Source of the DNA: Holophagae bacterium
Lineage (GTDB): Bacteria > Acidobacteriota > Holophagae > Acanthopleuribacterales > Acanthopleuribacteraceae
Reading direction: 5' to 3'
Assembly: GCA_030429565.1 (NCBI GenBank)
Contig: JAUIFE010000006.1
Coordinates: 62,001-126,000 of the forward strand
Length of the DNA stretch: 64,000 nt
Part shown: in pieces, positions 16,778 to 26,158 of the stretch
How positions within the stretch are numbered: the first letter of the stretch is position 1
How the letters are laid out: each line of letters opens with the position of its first letter
Position numbers and translations under genes: made by a program
The notes under the pieces: generated by a model
Told to the model about the DNA's origin: nothing
Database searches by the model: none
What the model saw: the letters and a program-made list of their open reading frames with translations, nothing else

Positions 16778-17685
16778 GGAAGGGCGTCCTCGCCCTTTCT
16801 TTTTTGGGGGCCGCTTCCGCCTCGGAAAAATGGGCGCGCTTGTTTTTTGTGGGTTTCTCCCGGCTGCCGCCCGCGATGTTTAGGAAGGGCGTCCCCGCCG
16901 CCGCACCCACCGTTTACGACTTCCGCCTCGGAAGATTTGGCGCGCGGGTCCTGGCGACCCTTGCCCTGCCGGCCTGCGCGTTGATGGATTTGCAAAAGCG
17001 CCCGCGCTGTCGCGCCCATTGTTCGTTACTTCCGCCGGGAAGGGCTTATCGCGTGGGCGAGCGCGCCGACACTTCAGCATGTGCCTGCACGGCGTGAGGC
17101 CACACGAACCTTTCCAGAAAGCGTTCCCTCATTTCGCATATGCCGACGCCAACCACCTAGATTGAGCACCGCCTGCACCGTTCCCAGTCCGCGAAGCCCC
17201 CATGCAGCAGCAGAGCAATGGCACCCTCCCCAAGCAAACCCAAGAACTCGCGCGCCAATCCTTCCAAGGCGGAAAGCGACACCCATCCCGAGCTAAAGCA
17301 GGGCCGCTCTCCAATCCCTCATCGCGCAACTCAGCCAGGCAAGAGACCGAGGAACCCGCGCGCCAAATCTTCCGAGGCGGTAGTGCCTACCAAAGGGCAA
17401 AAAAACCGGTCGCCCTTCCCTAATCCAAGCAGCGCAACCGGTGACAAATGAGGACACGGCAAAGACGCCTACAAAAAACATCGCGCAACCAAGCAACGGA
17501 CAACACAAACACACAAACGCGCCACTCCTTCCGAGGCGCAATAGGCAAACAATAGGGGGCCAAGCAAGGTCGCCCTTCCCAAACAACGCGCGCTGTGCCG
17601 GGTTGCATAGGCCCAGACCCGCGCGCTAATCCTTCCGAGGCTGAACGCGTAACGAAAGGGGCGTTGTAAACGGTCGCCCTTCCTG
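16774..17685. repeat. Cluster of about 65-bp repeats in two converging orientations
   Basis: The intergenic region is built from degenerate copies of one unit. Read on the plus strand of the right half, a unit begins ACCCGCGCGCCAAATC, then TTCCGAGGCGG, a variable stretch, and ends GGTCGCCCTTCC. Copies in that orientation lie near 17249, 17354-17423, 17518-17581 and 17617-17685. Reverse copies lie at 16774-16840, 16880-16950 and, less clearly, 17027-17070. A 27-bp perfect match in inverted orientation joins 16923-16949 and 17354-17380. No open frame looks real. The units resemble dispersed REP-like palindromic elements, not CRISPR: spacing and orientation vary. Confidence 0.8.
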
Positions 17686-17760
17686 ACAGGACGGGGTATG
17701 ATTTACGGCGTGCTCTCCGGGTTATCTCTCTGCCACATCTATCTATCGAGGAATGACGCC

Positions 17761-18864
17761 ATGACCGCCCAAGCCGGCCTTTACGATGCCTTTGCCCAGA
17801 AACGTTATTTTGGATCGCTCGACGGCTTCCGTGCACTGAGTATTATTGCCGTGATCTGGCACCACACGGGTGGAGACATCGTCTCTAAGTCGCTGCCAAT
17901 GCTTAAGGTCGGCTTTCTCGGTGTCGACATGTTTTTTGTCATCAGTGGCTTCCTGATTGTGACCTTGCTGCTGCGCGAACGGCAACGCACCGGCGATATT
18001 TCCCTCAAAGGGTTTTACATCCGTCGGACGCTGCGCATTTTTCCCGTTTATTACGCCATCATGGCGGCGCTGGCCGCGCTGTTCCTGTTCGTCCGTTCCG
18101 GCTCCGATATGGCCCAAGCCTTTTGGCGGGAACTGCCGTTTTATTTGACGTACACCTCGAACTGGACCCACGTCGCCGTGTTTGCCGTGGCCTGGTCGCT
18201 GGCCTGCGAAGAACAGTTTTATCTGATGTACCCGCCGATAGAGAAGTTCATGCGGCGTTGGGCGGTACCCGTGATTATCGCCTTTATCGGCCTTAACCAA
18301 TTGGTTAATTTCGGCTTGCTCGACTCGTTTTTCGAATCGCTGCTGGGCACGGCCGAGCTGGAAGTCCTCCAAGCGACCTTTACGCCGATTTGTTTGGGTG
18401 TGTTGGTGGCCCACCTTTGTTTTTACCGCCACAGTTTTGAGAAGTTGGCGCCGCTGGTGCAACACCCCGCCATGCCGTTGGTTTACGGTGGCTTGTTGCT
18501 CGCACTTCTGAATGTGCCGCTCGATGATATTTCCGGTTTACCACGCTTGACGGCGCAAGTTTTGATGACGTTGCTGTTGTTGAGCTGCGTGGTGCGCGAA
18601 GACCATTACCTCGACCGGCCGCTGCGTTCCTTCGTGTTTAAACGCATTGGTATGGTGAGTTACGGTATGTACCTTTACCACATGTTCGTACGCGAGGCGA
18701 TGAGCCGCGCTTTGCCCGAGCACCTGTTCCAAAATGCGTTGCTCCGCTTTGTCGGCTGCTTGTTGGTGACCTGGGTGATTTCCGAGGTGAGCTTCAAAGT
18801 GCTGGAATCACCGATTCTCGCCTATAAAGACCGGCTTAAGGCGCGTTCCGAAAAAAGTGCCTAA
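17761..18864 (+). CDS. Acyltransferase 3 family membrane protein
   Basis: 367 residues from ATG 17761 with GAGGAA 7 nt upstream; an in-frame start at 17698 lies in the repeat tail and is rejected. The opening SLDGFRALSIIAVIWHHTGG carries the family's active histidine region, followed by GFLGVDMFFVISGFLI and RRTLRIFPVYY. About ten membrane helices follow. The family (OafA/YrhL type) transfers acetyl or other acyl groups to extracytoplasmic sugars or lipids. No separate SGNH domain is present. Placed alone after the repeat region. Confidence 0.92.
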   Translation: MTAQAGLYDAFAQKRYFGSLDGFRALSIIAVIWHHTGGDIVSKSLPMLKVGFLGVDMFFVISGFLIVTLLLRERQRTGDISLKGFYIRRTLRIFPVYYAIMAALAALFLFVRSGSDMAQAFWRELPFYLTYTSNWTHVAVFAVAWSLACEEQFYLMYPPIEKFMRRWAVPVIIAFIGLNQLVNFGLLDSFFESLLGTAELEVLQATFTPICLGVLVAHLCFYRHSFEKLAPLVQHPAMPLVYGGLLLALLNVPLDDISGLPRLTAQVLMTLLLLSCVVREDHYLDRPLRSFVFKRIGMVSYGMYLYHMFVREAMSRALPEHLFQNALLRFVGCLLVTWVISEVSFKVLESPILAYKDRLKARSEKSA

Positions 18865-19379
18865 CCGCTTTTTTTGGTTTTGTTTGGCGGCCTCGGCCGG
18901 CGCCGTCGGTGGGGTTTACTTTGGTAAACGGTGCACGACGGCGTCGGGAAACTTGGCAAGATCATAGGCGTGGCCGCTTTTGTCGGCCAAAACACAGAAG
19001 TTGAGATAGAGCAGAATTCTACTTGCGCCTAGCGAATTTTCGCTCTAGACTTCTCGCCAAATCGTTTGTTCGTTTCTTTCCTCCGGTTTGATTGCTTCCG
19101 GCGGAAGTGCGTGTTTTCTTTATCGGTCGTGTTTGCCTATAAAAATGCGGTCTGATCGGAAACGCCGTGAACCTACGCCACGTTTGTCGGGTCTTGTGCT
19201 GCTGCGCGCCCATATGGTGCCTTTGCCGGCCGACGACGCCTTATTCACCGATTATCAACTTTCTAACCCTGCCGCCGCTAACGGTTGCCGATGCTTTGCC
19301 GTGTCTTGGTCGATAGCCTGACATTGCTTGAGTGTGTCGCTGATCTGCCGCGACGACGCTGCTCTTCAGGGGTTGTCCT
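18865..19379. other. Intergenic region upstream of the lipid-synthase operon
   Basis: 515 nt without a supported gene. Just after the acyltransferase stop, AACC-N9-GGTT around a run of seven T (about 18863-18880) could be a weak terminator. GTTTAC-TTTG-GTAAAC at 18915-18930 is a perfect small palindrome. The promoter of the following operon should lie here, but I find no convincing boxes. Confidence 0.4.
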
Positions 19380-20339
19380 ATGTCGTCTCCTCCCTACCTT
19401 TACCGTCCCCATTCGGACGGGCCCACCGCGCCGCAACGGATTACGGTTGTGGGTGCCGGTTTTATGGGCGCGCAAATTGCCCTGCAAGCCGCCTGCTTCG
19501 GTTTTGAAACCGTGCTTTACGATATCGAGGGGCAAGCCTTAACGCGTGCTCGTGACCAACTTGCCGAATTCGCGCAGGCCATGATTGACGAACAGGTGTT
19601 TGCCGGTCAGGTGGTGGTCGAGGCTTTGGCCGGCCTGTGTTTGACCAACCGTTTGGCGCGTGCCGCCGAGGCCGATTTGGTGCTGGAATCGGTGCCCGAG
19701 CAATTGGAACTGAAGCGGCGTGTTTTTGCCGAGTTCGACGCGGCCTGCCCACCGCATACCTTGTTCGCGACCAACAGTTCGTCGCTGGTGCCGTCGCAGA
19801 TCTGTCGTACGGGCGGACGACCGGGCCAATTTGCCGCCCTCCACTTTCATCCCTTGGTCTGGTACGCCAATTTGGTGGAGGTGATGCCGCATCCGGGCAC
19901 CGAACCGCGTGTGACCGCCGCGCTGGCGGCGTTTGCTGAAGCGCTGGGGCAGAAGGTGATTGTGATGGAAACAGAGCATAATGGCTACGTGTTTAATACT
20001 ATGTTTAACGCCTTTAACCGCGCGGCGCTGAGCCTGGCCTCACGCGGGATTGCGCGTATCGATCAAATTGACGAGGCTTGGCTGACGGTGATGCGCACAC
20101 CGCGCGGCCCGTTCCAACAGATGGATATTGTCGGTCTTAAAACCGTGTACCACATCAACGAATTGTGGGCGCGACTTAGCGGTGATCCCCAGCTCCAACG
20201 CAACGCCGCCTTTGTGAAGCAGTATCTAGATGCGGCCCGCTACGGGCGCAATGTCGGCGCCGGTTTTTACGATTACGACGACGATGGTTTGATTTCCGGT
20301 TTATCGGATGTGGCTCCAAATAGGCAGGTGCGGCTATGA
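19380..20339 (+). CDS. 3-hydroxyacyl-CoA dehydrogenase family protein
   Basis: 319 residues, ATG 19380 with AGGGG upstream. NAD-binding motif GAGFMGAQIA lies near residue 23, followed by ESVPEQLELK and NSSS, then HFHPL, where the catalytic His normally sits, and the dimerisation domain with NGYVFN. The family oxidises 3-hydroxyacyl thioesters or reduces the 3-keto form. It overlaps the megasynthase gene by 4 nt (ATGA), so it almost certainly acts in the same pathway, either supplying or trimming hydroxyacyl intermediates. Stand-alone dehydrogenases of this type are not part of the standard polyunsaturated fatty acid set. Confidence 0.9.
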   Translation: MSSPPYLYRPHSDGPTAPQRITVVGAGFMGAQIALQAACFGFETVLYDIEGQALTRARDQLAEFAQAMIDEQVFAGQVVVEALAGLCLTNRLARAAEADLVLESVPEQLELKRRVFAEFDAACPPHTLFATNSSSLVPSQICRTGGRPGQFAALHFHPLVWYANLVEVMPHPGTEPRVTAALAAFAEALGQKVIVMETEHNGYVFNTMFNAFNRAALSLASRGIARIDQIDEAWLTVMRTPRGPFQQMDIVGLKTVYHINELWARLSGDPQLQRNAAFVKQYLDAARYGRNVGAGFYDYDDDGLISGLSDVAPNRQVRL

Positions 20340-23300
20340 AGCAATTACCTGAGAATCCCGAAATCTGGGTGGCGCCGCCGGGCCGCGATCCTCATGGCTG
20401 GTTGGCGAACGCCGCGTTGAAGGCCGAAGCACGGCTCGTGCTTGAACCGAACCACGCCGATTTTACGCACTGGTCCCGGTTGGCCTGTGGCGGTGGGCTG
20501 CGGCCGGTGTTGCGGCTCAACGGTGCAACGGAGGTTCGGGGCGGTGATTGGTGTGACCACTTGCATGCCGTGGTGGTGCCAGGCGATTGTGATGACGCGT
20601 ATCGCCTCGCCGAGCCTTTCCGCGGCGGCGCGGAACCCGCCCCGCTTTGGGTAGAACTTACCGCGATCACGCAATTGGCCTTGGTCGCGGCCTGGCCGGT
20701 CCCGGTTGCCGGCTTGTTGGTGAAAGGATTCGAGGCGGCTGGATTGGTTGGCGAAACAACCAGCTTCATGTTGATCCAGCAGGTCGTGCAGCAATGGTCG
20801 GGTGATTTCGTTGTTTGGGGTGGGATCGGCTGTGAAACGGCGGCGGCGGCTCGTGTCGCCGGCGCGTGCGGCGTGGTGTTGCGCGAGCAGTTGGCTTTGG
20901 CGCGTGAAACAGAAGCCGATTCGCTGTTGCGGCCCTTGCTGGCGCGGTTGGCGCAAGTGAGCACTAGGACCTCGGCATTGCCTGCGCAAGCAGAACGATC
21001 ACAGAAGTATGTACGTTATTTAGAGCAGCATGCGGCGCCGCTTCAGTTTCCCGAAGGGCGGGGGCTGGATGAAGCGCATGTGTGTGGCCTGCGGCCCGAT
21101 CTTTTGCCGGCAGGCGTTGATCTCGCTTGGGCCGATACTTGGTCGGCGCGCTACGTGACGGTAAGCGGCATGATTGCAGCAGTACGTGACGCCATGACGG
21201 CGCATCCGCGTGCGGCGCAGGCTCAGGCGGTATTGTCATTGGGGGGCGGTATTGCCGGCGGCGACGAGCATCGTTTTCCGTTGGTGCAAGGACCGATGAC
21301 ACGTGTCAGCGACAAACCTGAATTTGCGCGTGCGGTGGCTGAAGCAGGCGCATTACCGTTTATGGCTTTAGCCGTGAAATCCGGTGCGCAAAGCGCCGAC
21401 TTACTGCGTGCTACCAAAGAACAACTAGGCGACTTGCCATGGGGTGTTGGGCTCCTGGGGTTCACACCGCCGGCCTTGCGTGAGGCGCAACTGGCGGCGA
21501 TTCACGAGCATTCGCCGCCATTCGCGCTGATTGCCGGTGCGCGGCCAGGGCAAGCGCCCGCGCTTGAGCAGCGTGGCATTAAGACCTTCGTGCATGTGCC
21601 CTCGCCCGCGTTATTGTCGCTTTTCCTCAAGGAAGGCACGCGCCGTTTTGTTTTTGAAGGCCGTGAGTGTGGCGGGCATGTCGGGCCGTCGTCGAGTTTT
21701 CATTTATGGCAGTCGATGATCGCGGCATTGCTCGAGCAGCCGCGCAAGGTTTTGGCGCAAACACAAGTTCTGTTTGCGGGTGGGATTCACGATAGCTTGT
21801 CAGCGGCGATGGTGGCCACATTGGCGGCGCCGTTGGTGGCGGCGGGCGTGCAAATCGGTTTGCTGTGTGGTTCGGCTTACGTTTTCTGCCGCGAGGCGGT
21901 GCGTTTGGGTGCGGTGGTGCCGCAATTCCAGGAGGTGGTGCGCACGGGGCGACACACGGTACTGCTAGAGACGGCGCCGGGCCAGGCTTCGCGTTGTGCG
22001 ATCAGTCCCTACGTGGCCCAGTTCGAAGCGGCGCGTCAGCAAGCGCGCGCCGAGAATTTAGATGTTCGCGAACAAATGCAACGTTTGGAGCAGCTTAACC
22101 TGGGTCGTTTGCGGACTGCGACACGCGGCCAAGTTTATCAAGCCGGCCAAGACGGCGCCCATTGGGTTGCGGTCGACGACGAAACCCAATACACACAAGG
22201 TATGTACATGATTGGCGAGGTCGCGACCTTGCGGACGGCGGTGACCGATCTCAGCAGTTTGCACGCTGAGCTGACCGGCGAGGCGCTGCGGTGGTTGACT
22301 GGACGCGTGGCGCCCGAACCGCCGCGCATCACAACCGCCGCGCCGGCCGATATTGCGATTATCGGCATGGCCTGCATTATGCCGAAAGCAGACAATGTGG
22401 CCGGCTTTTGGCAAAACATTTACAGCAACCGCGATTGTATTACCGAGGTGCCGCACCAACGGTGGTCGACGCAGCACTACTTCGACGAAAAGCGTTCGGC
22501 CCGTGATAAGGTGTACAGCCGCTGGGGTGGTTTTATCGATCCGATCCCGTTTGATCCACGTAAGTTCGGTATTCCGCCCAACTCGATGGCGAGCATCGAT
22601 CCAAACCAACTGCTGGCCTTGGAAATTGCAGCGCAAACATTGGATGCGGCCGGATATGCGCGGCGCCCGTTTAAACGAGAAACCACCAGCGTGTTGTTTG
22701 GCGCGTCGGGCACGGGCGATTTGGGGCATCACTACATTTTGCGGACCTGGCTACCGCAAGCTTTTGACAAACCACCGCAAGAAGCTTTGGCGGGGGTGAA
22801 ATTGCCGCTGCCTGAATGGACTGAAGACTCCTTTGCGGGTATTTTGGCCAACGTGATCACGGGCCGTATTGCCAACCGCTTCAACCTGGGCGGCCCCAAC
22901 TTCACGGTGGATGCAGCCTGTGCTTCGTCGCTGGCGGCGGTGGTGCTGGCGGTTAACCAACTGCGCAGCGGTGAAGCGGACATGGCCTTAGTCGGTGGGG
23001 TCGACACGGCGAATAACCCTTTTGCTTATACCGCTTTTTCGAAAACACACGCTCTTTCGCCGGATGGTCGCATTGCCACCTTGGACCGCGATGCCAACGG
23101 TATTGTCATTAGCGAAGGGGTCGCGGCGGTGGCACTCAAACGTTTGGCCGACGCGCAACGCGACGGCGATGCGGTTTACGCCGTGATCAAGGGCGCAGCG
23201 GGTTCGAGCGACGGTCGCGCTATGGGAATGACGGCGCCGAACCGCGAGGGGCAACAACGCGCGTTGCGGCGTGCTTACGGTCAAGCAGGGTTCGGCCCGG

Positions 23301-26158
23301 AAACGGTTGGTTTGTTTGAGTTACACGGCACTGGCACGGCCGTTGGGGATCGTACCGAACTCAGTGCGTTGCAGTCGTTGATCGGCGACGACCGCGAGGC
23401 GGCCCCGCGCGTTGCTCTAGGTTCGGTGAAATCACAAATAGGCCATACCAAGTGTACCGCCGGCGTGGCCGGGCTGATTAAGGCGGCCTTGGCCCTGCAC
23501 CAACAAGTGCTGCCACCGACCGCCAATGTGCGGGTGCCCAATGCAATGGTGGCCGCCGAGGACAATCCCTTTTTCGCGTGCACCCGGCCGTTGCCGTGGG
23601 TGGCTGGGCCCTGGCCGCGTCGCGCCGGCATTAGCTCTTTCGGTTTCGGCGGCACCAACTTCCACGTCGTCCTGGAAGAGTGGCGCGATGCCTCGGCACG
23701 ACCGGCGCCTCGTTTTGCCCAACGGGCCGAAGCGCCGGTGGTCTTTGCATGGATGGCGGCGGATCGCGCGGCGATGCAGCGGTGCCTGGCGCTTTTTCAG
23801 CAAAAGGTTTCGCGGTTGTCGTTGGCCGACTGTGCCGCCGATATGCTCGCGACACCTGGTCAGGGTCCGTATCGACTTGCGTTTGTCGCCAAGGATAAAG
23901 AGACGCTGGCGGTGCTGACGGTGCGTGCCTGCGCTTATTTGGCGGGTGAAAGCCAAGACCAAACGGATTTATTTGTGGGTGTGGTTGCTGAACCGGCCAA
24001 AATTGCCATGCTTTTTCCCGGCCAGGGCTCGCAAGCGCCGTACATGGCGGCCGAGCTGGCGGCCGCCTTTCCCTTCATACAGGAGGTCCTTGCGCTTTTT
24101 GATCGCGAAACGGCGCCTTTCCTGACACGGCCCTTAAGCCACGCCGTTTATCCCACGCCGGCCTTTGACGAAGCGGGTCGTGTGGCACAACGGGCGCATT
24201 TGCAACAAACGCAGTGGGCGCAGCCCGCGTTAGCGGCGGTTAACCACGCCTTGTTGACCTTGTTGACGCGTTTGGGGATTCAGGCCGATATGGTTGCGGG
24301 CCACAGTTTCGGCGAGTTGTCGGCGCTGACGGCGGCGGGGGTGATCGACGCCCAGGGCCTGGCATTGTTAGCGGCACAGCGCGGCGTGGCCATGGCCGAA
24401 GCCGCCCGTGGCGGCATGACAGCCCTAAAAGCGAGTGCGGCGCAAACGGTATCTTTGGTTGAGGCGGTTTGTCGCGAAACGGGATGTGACAGTTTGTGGC
24501 CGGCCAACTTTAACAGTCCCCATCAGACGGTGGTGTGCGGCGACGAAGCGGCGCTCTGCGATTTGGAAACCCTGGCGCGCGCGCTAAAGATTGGCGTGCG
24601 GCGGCTTCCGGTGGCGGCGGCGTTCCACTCGCCTTGGCTGCAATCACTGAACCCGGCATGGACAAAGGCGGTCGCTGAAACGCCGTTCCACGCGGTGCAG
24701 CGGCCGGTCTACAGCAACGTGACAGCGGCCTGTTATCCGATTGACGATGATGACCTCATGCGCGGCTTGTTGTTGCGGCAAAGTGGGGAGCCGGTTCTGT
24801 TCCAGCAAATGGTCGAGCAGATGGCGGCGGCCGGTGCAACCCTGTTTCTGGAAGTGGGGCCGGGTCGTGTTTTGTCCCGTTTGGCGGCCGACACGCTGGC
24901 TGGTCGCAATGTAACGGTGTTGCCGGTGTGTACAGCGGCGGGTACGGATGATATGGCGCAGGTGTTGGCGACGCTGTGGGCGGCGGGTCATTCGCCCGAT
25001 TTGCGTCAATGGACGGCGGCGATGTTGGGCGAGTCGGCTCTGTTGGCTAAACCCAAGGCAGCCGATACCGGGTTATCCGCCTTGACCTTTTGGGTCGACG
25101 GCCGAAACGCGCGACGCACGCGGGAAGTGGTGGTGTCCGAAGCGAAAGCAGCGCCGGCTCAGACAGCCCAGGCGCCCGAGCGGCAGGTGTCGGCGGCTTC
25201 GGCTGCAAACCAAACCAACGCGACACCGCAGCCCGGTACCGACCCCAGTCCCGATTACAAACGCAGCCTTAAACCCTCGCCGTTTCAGGTGAGTGATCCG
25301 TCACCGGCGGGGTACGGTGTGCAAACGCCGCGTCCTAAGTCCGACCTTTCTTCGATACCCTCTACCCCAACGAAACGGAGTCCCAGCATGAGTGAGCAAC
25401 CATCGTATGCGCCAGGTGAGCGTCAAGCGGTAATGCAGAGTTATTTTCAAATGATGGAGCGCGTGTTGCAGGGTCAGCAAACGCTGATGATGCAATACCT
25501 TCAAGGAGGATCCGCGCCGGAGACTGTGCCCGCCGCGCCCGAACCCGACCGTTGGCAACGCTTTCGTGCTTCGGGCAGCGTATTTACCAACCATCAGAAT
25601 GAAACGCGTGCGACGGCAACGCCGACCCCGGTGGATTTACCGATGCCGCAAATGGATGTGGTGGGCGAGACGCCGGTGGTGACGACCCCCTTGTTTGCGA
25701 CGGCGGCGGTTGAACCCTTGGTAGCACCGGCGCGTGGGCCTGAACCCCATCGGCAACCCCAAGCCCAAGCGACACCGGCGCGTGGGCCTGAACCCCATCG
25801 GCAACCCCAAGCCCAAGCGACATCAGTGACGGCTACGGTTTGGGACGAAAGTCAGCTTACAGAAGTGTTGCTGGAAGCGGTCAGTGAGCGCACCGGCTAC
25901 CCACCCGACATGTTGGATTTTCAACTGGATCTGGAAGGGGATTTAGGCATTGATTCCATTAAACGCATTGAAATTTTTGCGGGCTTGTTCGAGCGTTTGG
26001 CGATTCCCATTGATTCACTGCAACAACAGGACATGGATCATCTCAGTGGGTTGCGCACGCTCGAAGAAATTCGGGCCTGGATTTTGAACCGACTCGGTGA
26101 AAACCAGGGGGGTGGGGACGTGCCCACAAAAAAGGCGGCGGCCTCAAGCGTTCGCTGA
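20336..26158 (+). CDS. PfaA/HglE-like megasynthase: ER-KS-AT-ACP
   Basis: 1940 residues; ATG 20336 overlaps the upstream stop codon. Residues 1-150 look like half of a TIM-type fold. About 160-605 is a nitronate-monooxygenase-like flavin enoyl reductase (PfaD type) with RECGGHVGPSSSF. About 671-1117 is a ketosynthase with active Cys862 (AACASS), ELHGTGT and SQIGHTKCTAG, so the Cys-His-His set is complete. About 1224-1560 is an acyltransferase with Ser1324 in GHSFGE. A low-complexity linker with a perfect duplication follows, then one acyl carrier protein, about 1845-1925, with Ser1874 in LGIDSIKR, the form typical of polyunsaturated fatty acid synthases. It should build a long-chain lipid iteratively with the next two proteins. 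Having a single carrier domain and the reductase fused in front is unlike marine PfaA-D. Confidence 0.92.
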   Translation: MKQLPENPEIWVAPPGRDPHGWLANAALKAEARLVLEPNHADFTHWSRLACGGGLRPVLRLNGATEVRGGDWCDHLHAVVVPGDCDDAYRLAEPFRGGAEPAPLWVELTAITQLALVAAWPVPVAGLLVKGFEAAGLVGETTSFMLIQQVVQQWSGDFVVWGGIGCETAAAARVAGACGVVLREQLALARETEADSLLRPLLARLAQVSTRTSALPAQAERSQKYVRYLEQHAAPLQFPEGRGLDEAHVCGLRPDLLPAGVDLAWADTWSARYVTVSGMIAAVRDAMTAHPRAAQAQAVLSLGGGIAGGDEHRFPLVQGPMTRVSDKPEFARAVAEAGALPFMALAVKSGAQSADLLRATKEQLGDLPWGVGLLGFTPPALREAQLAAIHEHSPPFALIAGARPGQAPALEQRGIKTFVHVPSPALLSLFLKEGTRRFVFEGRECGGHVGPSSSFHLWQSMIAALLEQPRKVLAQTQVLFAGGIHDSLSAAMVATLAAPLVAAGVQIGLLCGSAYVFCREAVRLGAVVPQFQEVVRTGRHTVLLETAPGQASRCAISPYVAQFEAARQQARAENLDVREQMQRLEQLNLGRLRTATRGQVYQAGQDGAHWVAVDDETQYTQGMYMIGEVATLRTAVTDLSSLHAELTGEALRWLTGRVAPEPPRITTAAPADIAIIGMACIMPKADNVAGFWQNIYSNRDCITEVPHQRWSTQHYFDEKRSARDKVYSRWGGFIDPIPFDPRKFGIPPNSMASIDPNQLLALEIAAQTLDAAGYARRPFKRETTSVLFGASGTGDLGHHYILRTWLPQAFDKPPQEALAGVKLPLPEWTEDSFAGILANVITGRIANRFNLGGPNFTVDAACASSLAAVVLAVNQLRSGEADMALVGGVDTANNPFAYTAFSKTHALSPDGRIATLDRDANGIVISEGVAAVALKRLADAQRDGDAVYAVIKGAAGSSDGRAMGMTAPNREGQQRALRRAYGQAGFGPETVGLFELHGTGTAVGDRTELSALQSLIGDDREAAPRVALGSVKSQIGHTKCTAGVAGLIKAALALHQQVLPPTANVRVPNAMVAAEDNPFFACTRPLPWVAGPWPRRAGISSFGFGGTNFHVVLEEWRDASARPAPRFAQRAEAPVVFAWMAADRAAMQRCLALFQQKVSRLSLADCAADMLATPGQGPYRLAFVAKDKETLAVLTVRACAYLAGESQDQTDLFVGVVAEPAKIAMLFPGQGSQAPYMAAELAAAFPFIQEVLALFDRETAPFLTRPLSHAVYPTPAFDEAGRVAQRAHLQQTQWAQPALAAVNHALLTLLTRLGIQADMVAGHSFGELSALTAAGVIDAQGLALLAAQRGVAMAEAARGGMTALKASAAQTVSLVEAVCRETGCDSLWPANFNSPHQTVVCGDEAALCDLETLARALKIGVRRLPVAAAFHSPWLQSLNPAWTKAVAETPFHAVQRPVYSNVTAACYPIDDDDLMRGLLLRQSGEPVLFQQMVEQMAAAGATLFLEVGPGRVLSRLAADTLAGRNVTVLPVCTAAGTDDMAQVLATLWAAGHSPDLRQWTAAMLGESALLAKPKAADTGLSALTFWVDGRNARRTREVVVSEAKAAPAQTAQAPERQVSAASAANQTNATPQPGTDPSPDYKRSLKPSPFQVSDPSPAGYGVQTPRPKSDLSSIPSTPTKRSPSMSEQPSYAPGERQAVMQSYFQMMERVLQGQQTLMMQYLQGGSAPETVPAAPEPDRWQRFRASGSVFTNHQNETRATATPTPVDLPMPQMDVVGETPVVTTPLFATAAVEPLVAPARGPEPHRQPQAQATPARGPEPHRQPQAQATSVTATVWDESQLTEVLLEAVSERTGYPPDMLDFQLDLEGDLGIDSIKRIEIFAGLFERLAIPIDSLQQQDMDHLSGLRTLEEIRAWILNRLGENQGGGDVPTKKAAASSVR
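25727..25822 (+). repeat. Perfect 48-bp tandem duplication in the megasynthase linker
   Basis: Two identical 48-bp copies (25727-25774 and 25775-25822) encode two copies of the 16-residue unit PARGPEPHRQPQAQAT just before the carrier domain. Identity at every base points to a recent duplication; the unit only lengthens a flexible linker. Confidence 0.95.

Noticed and set aside
16774..17685. CRISPR array
   Set aside because: Repeats are degenerate, vary in spacing and occur in both orientations; no cas gene is nearby.
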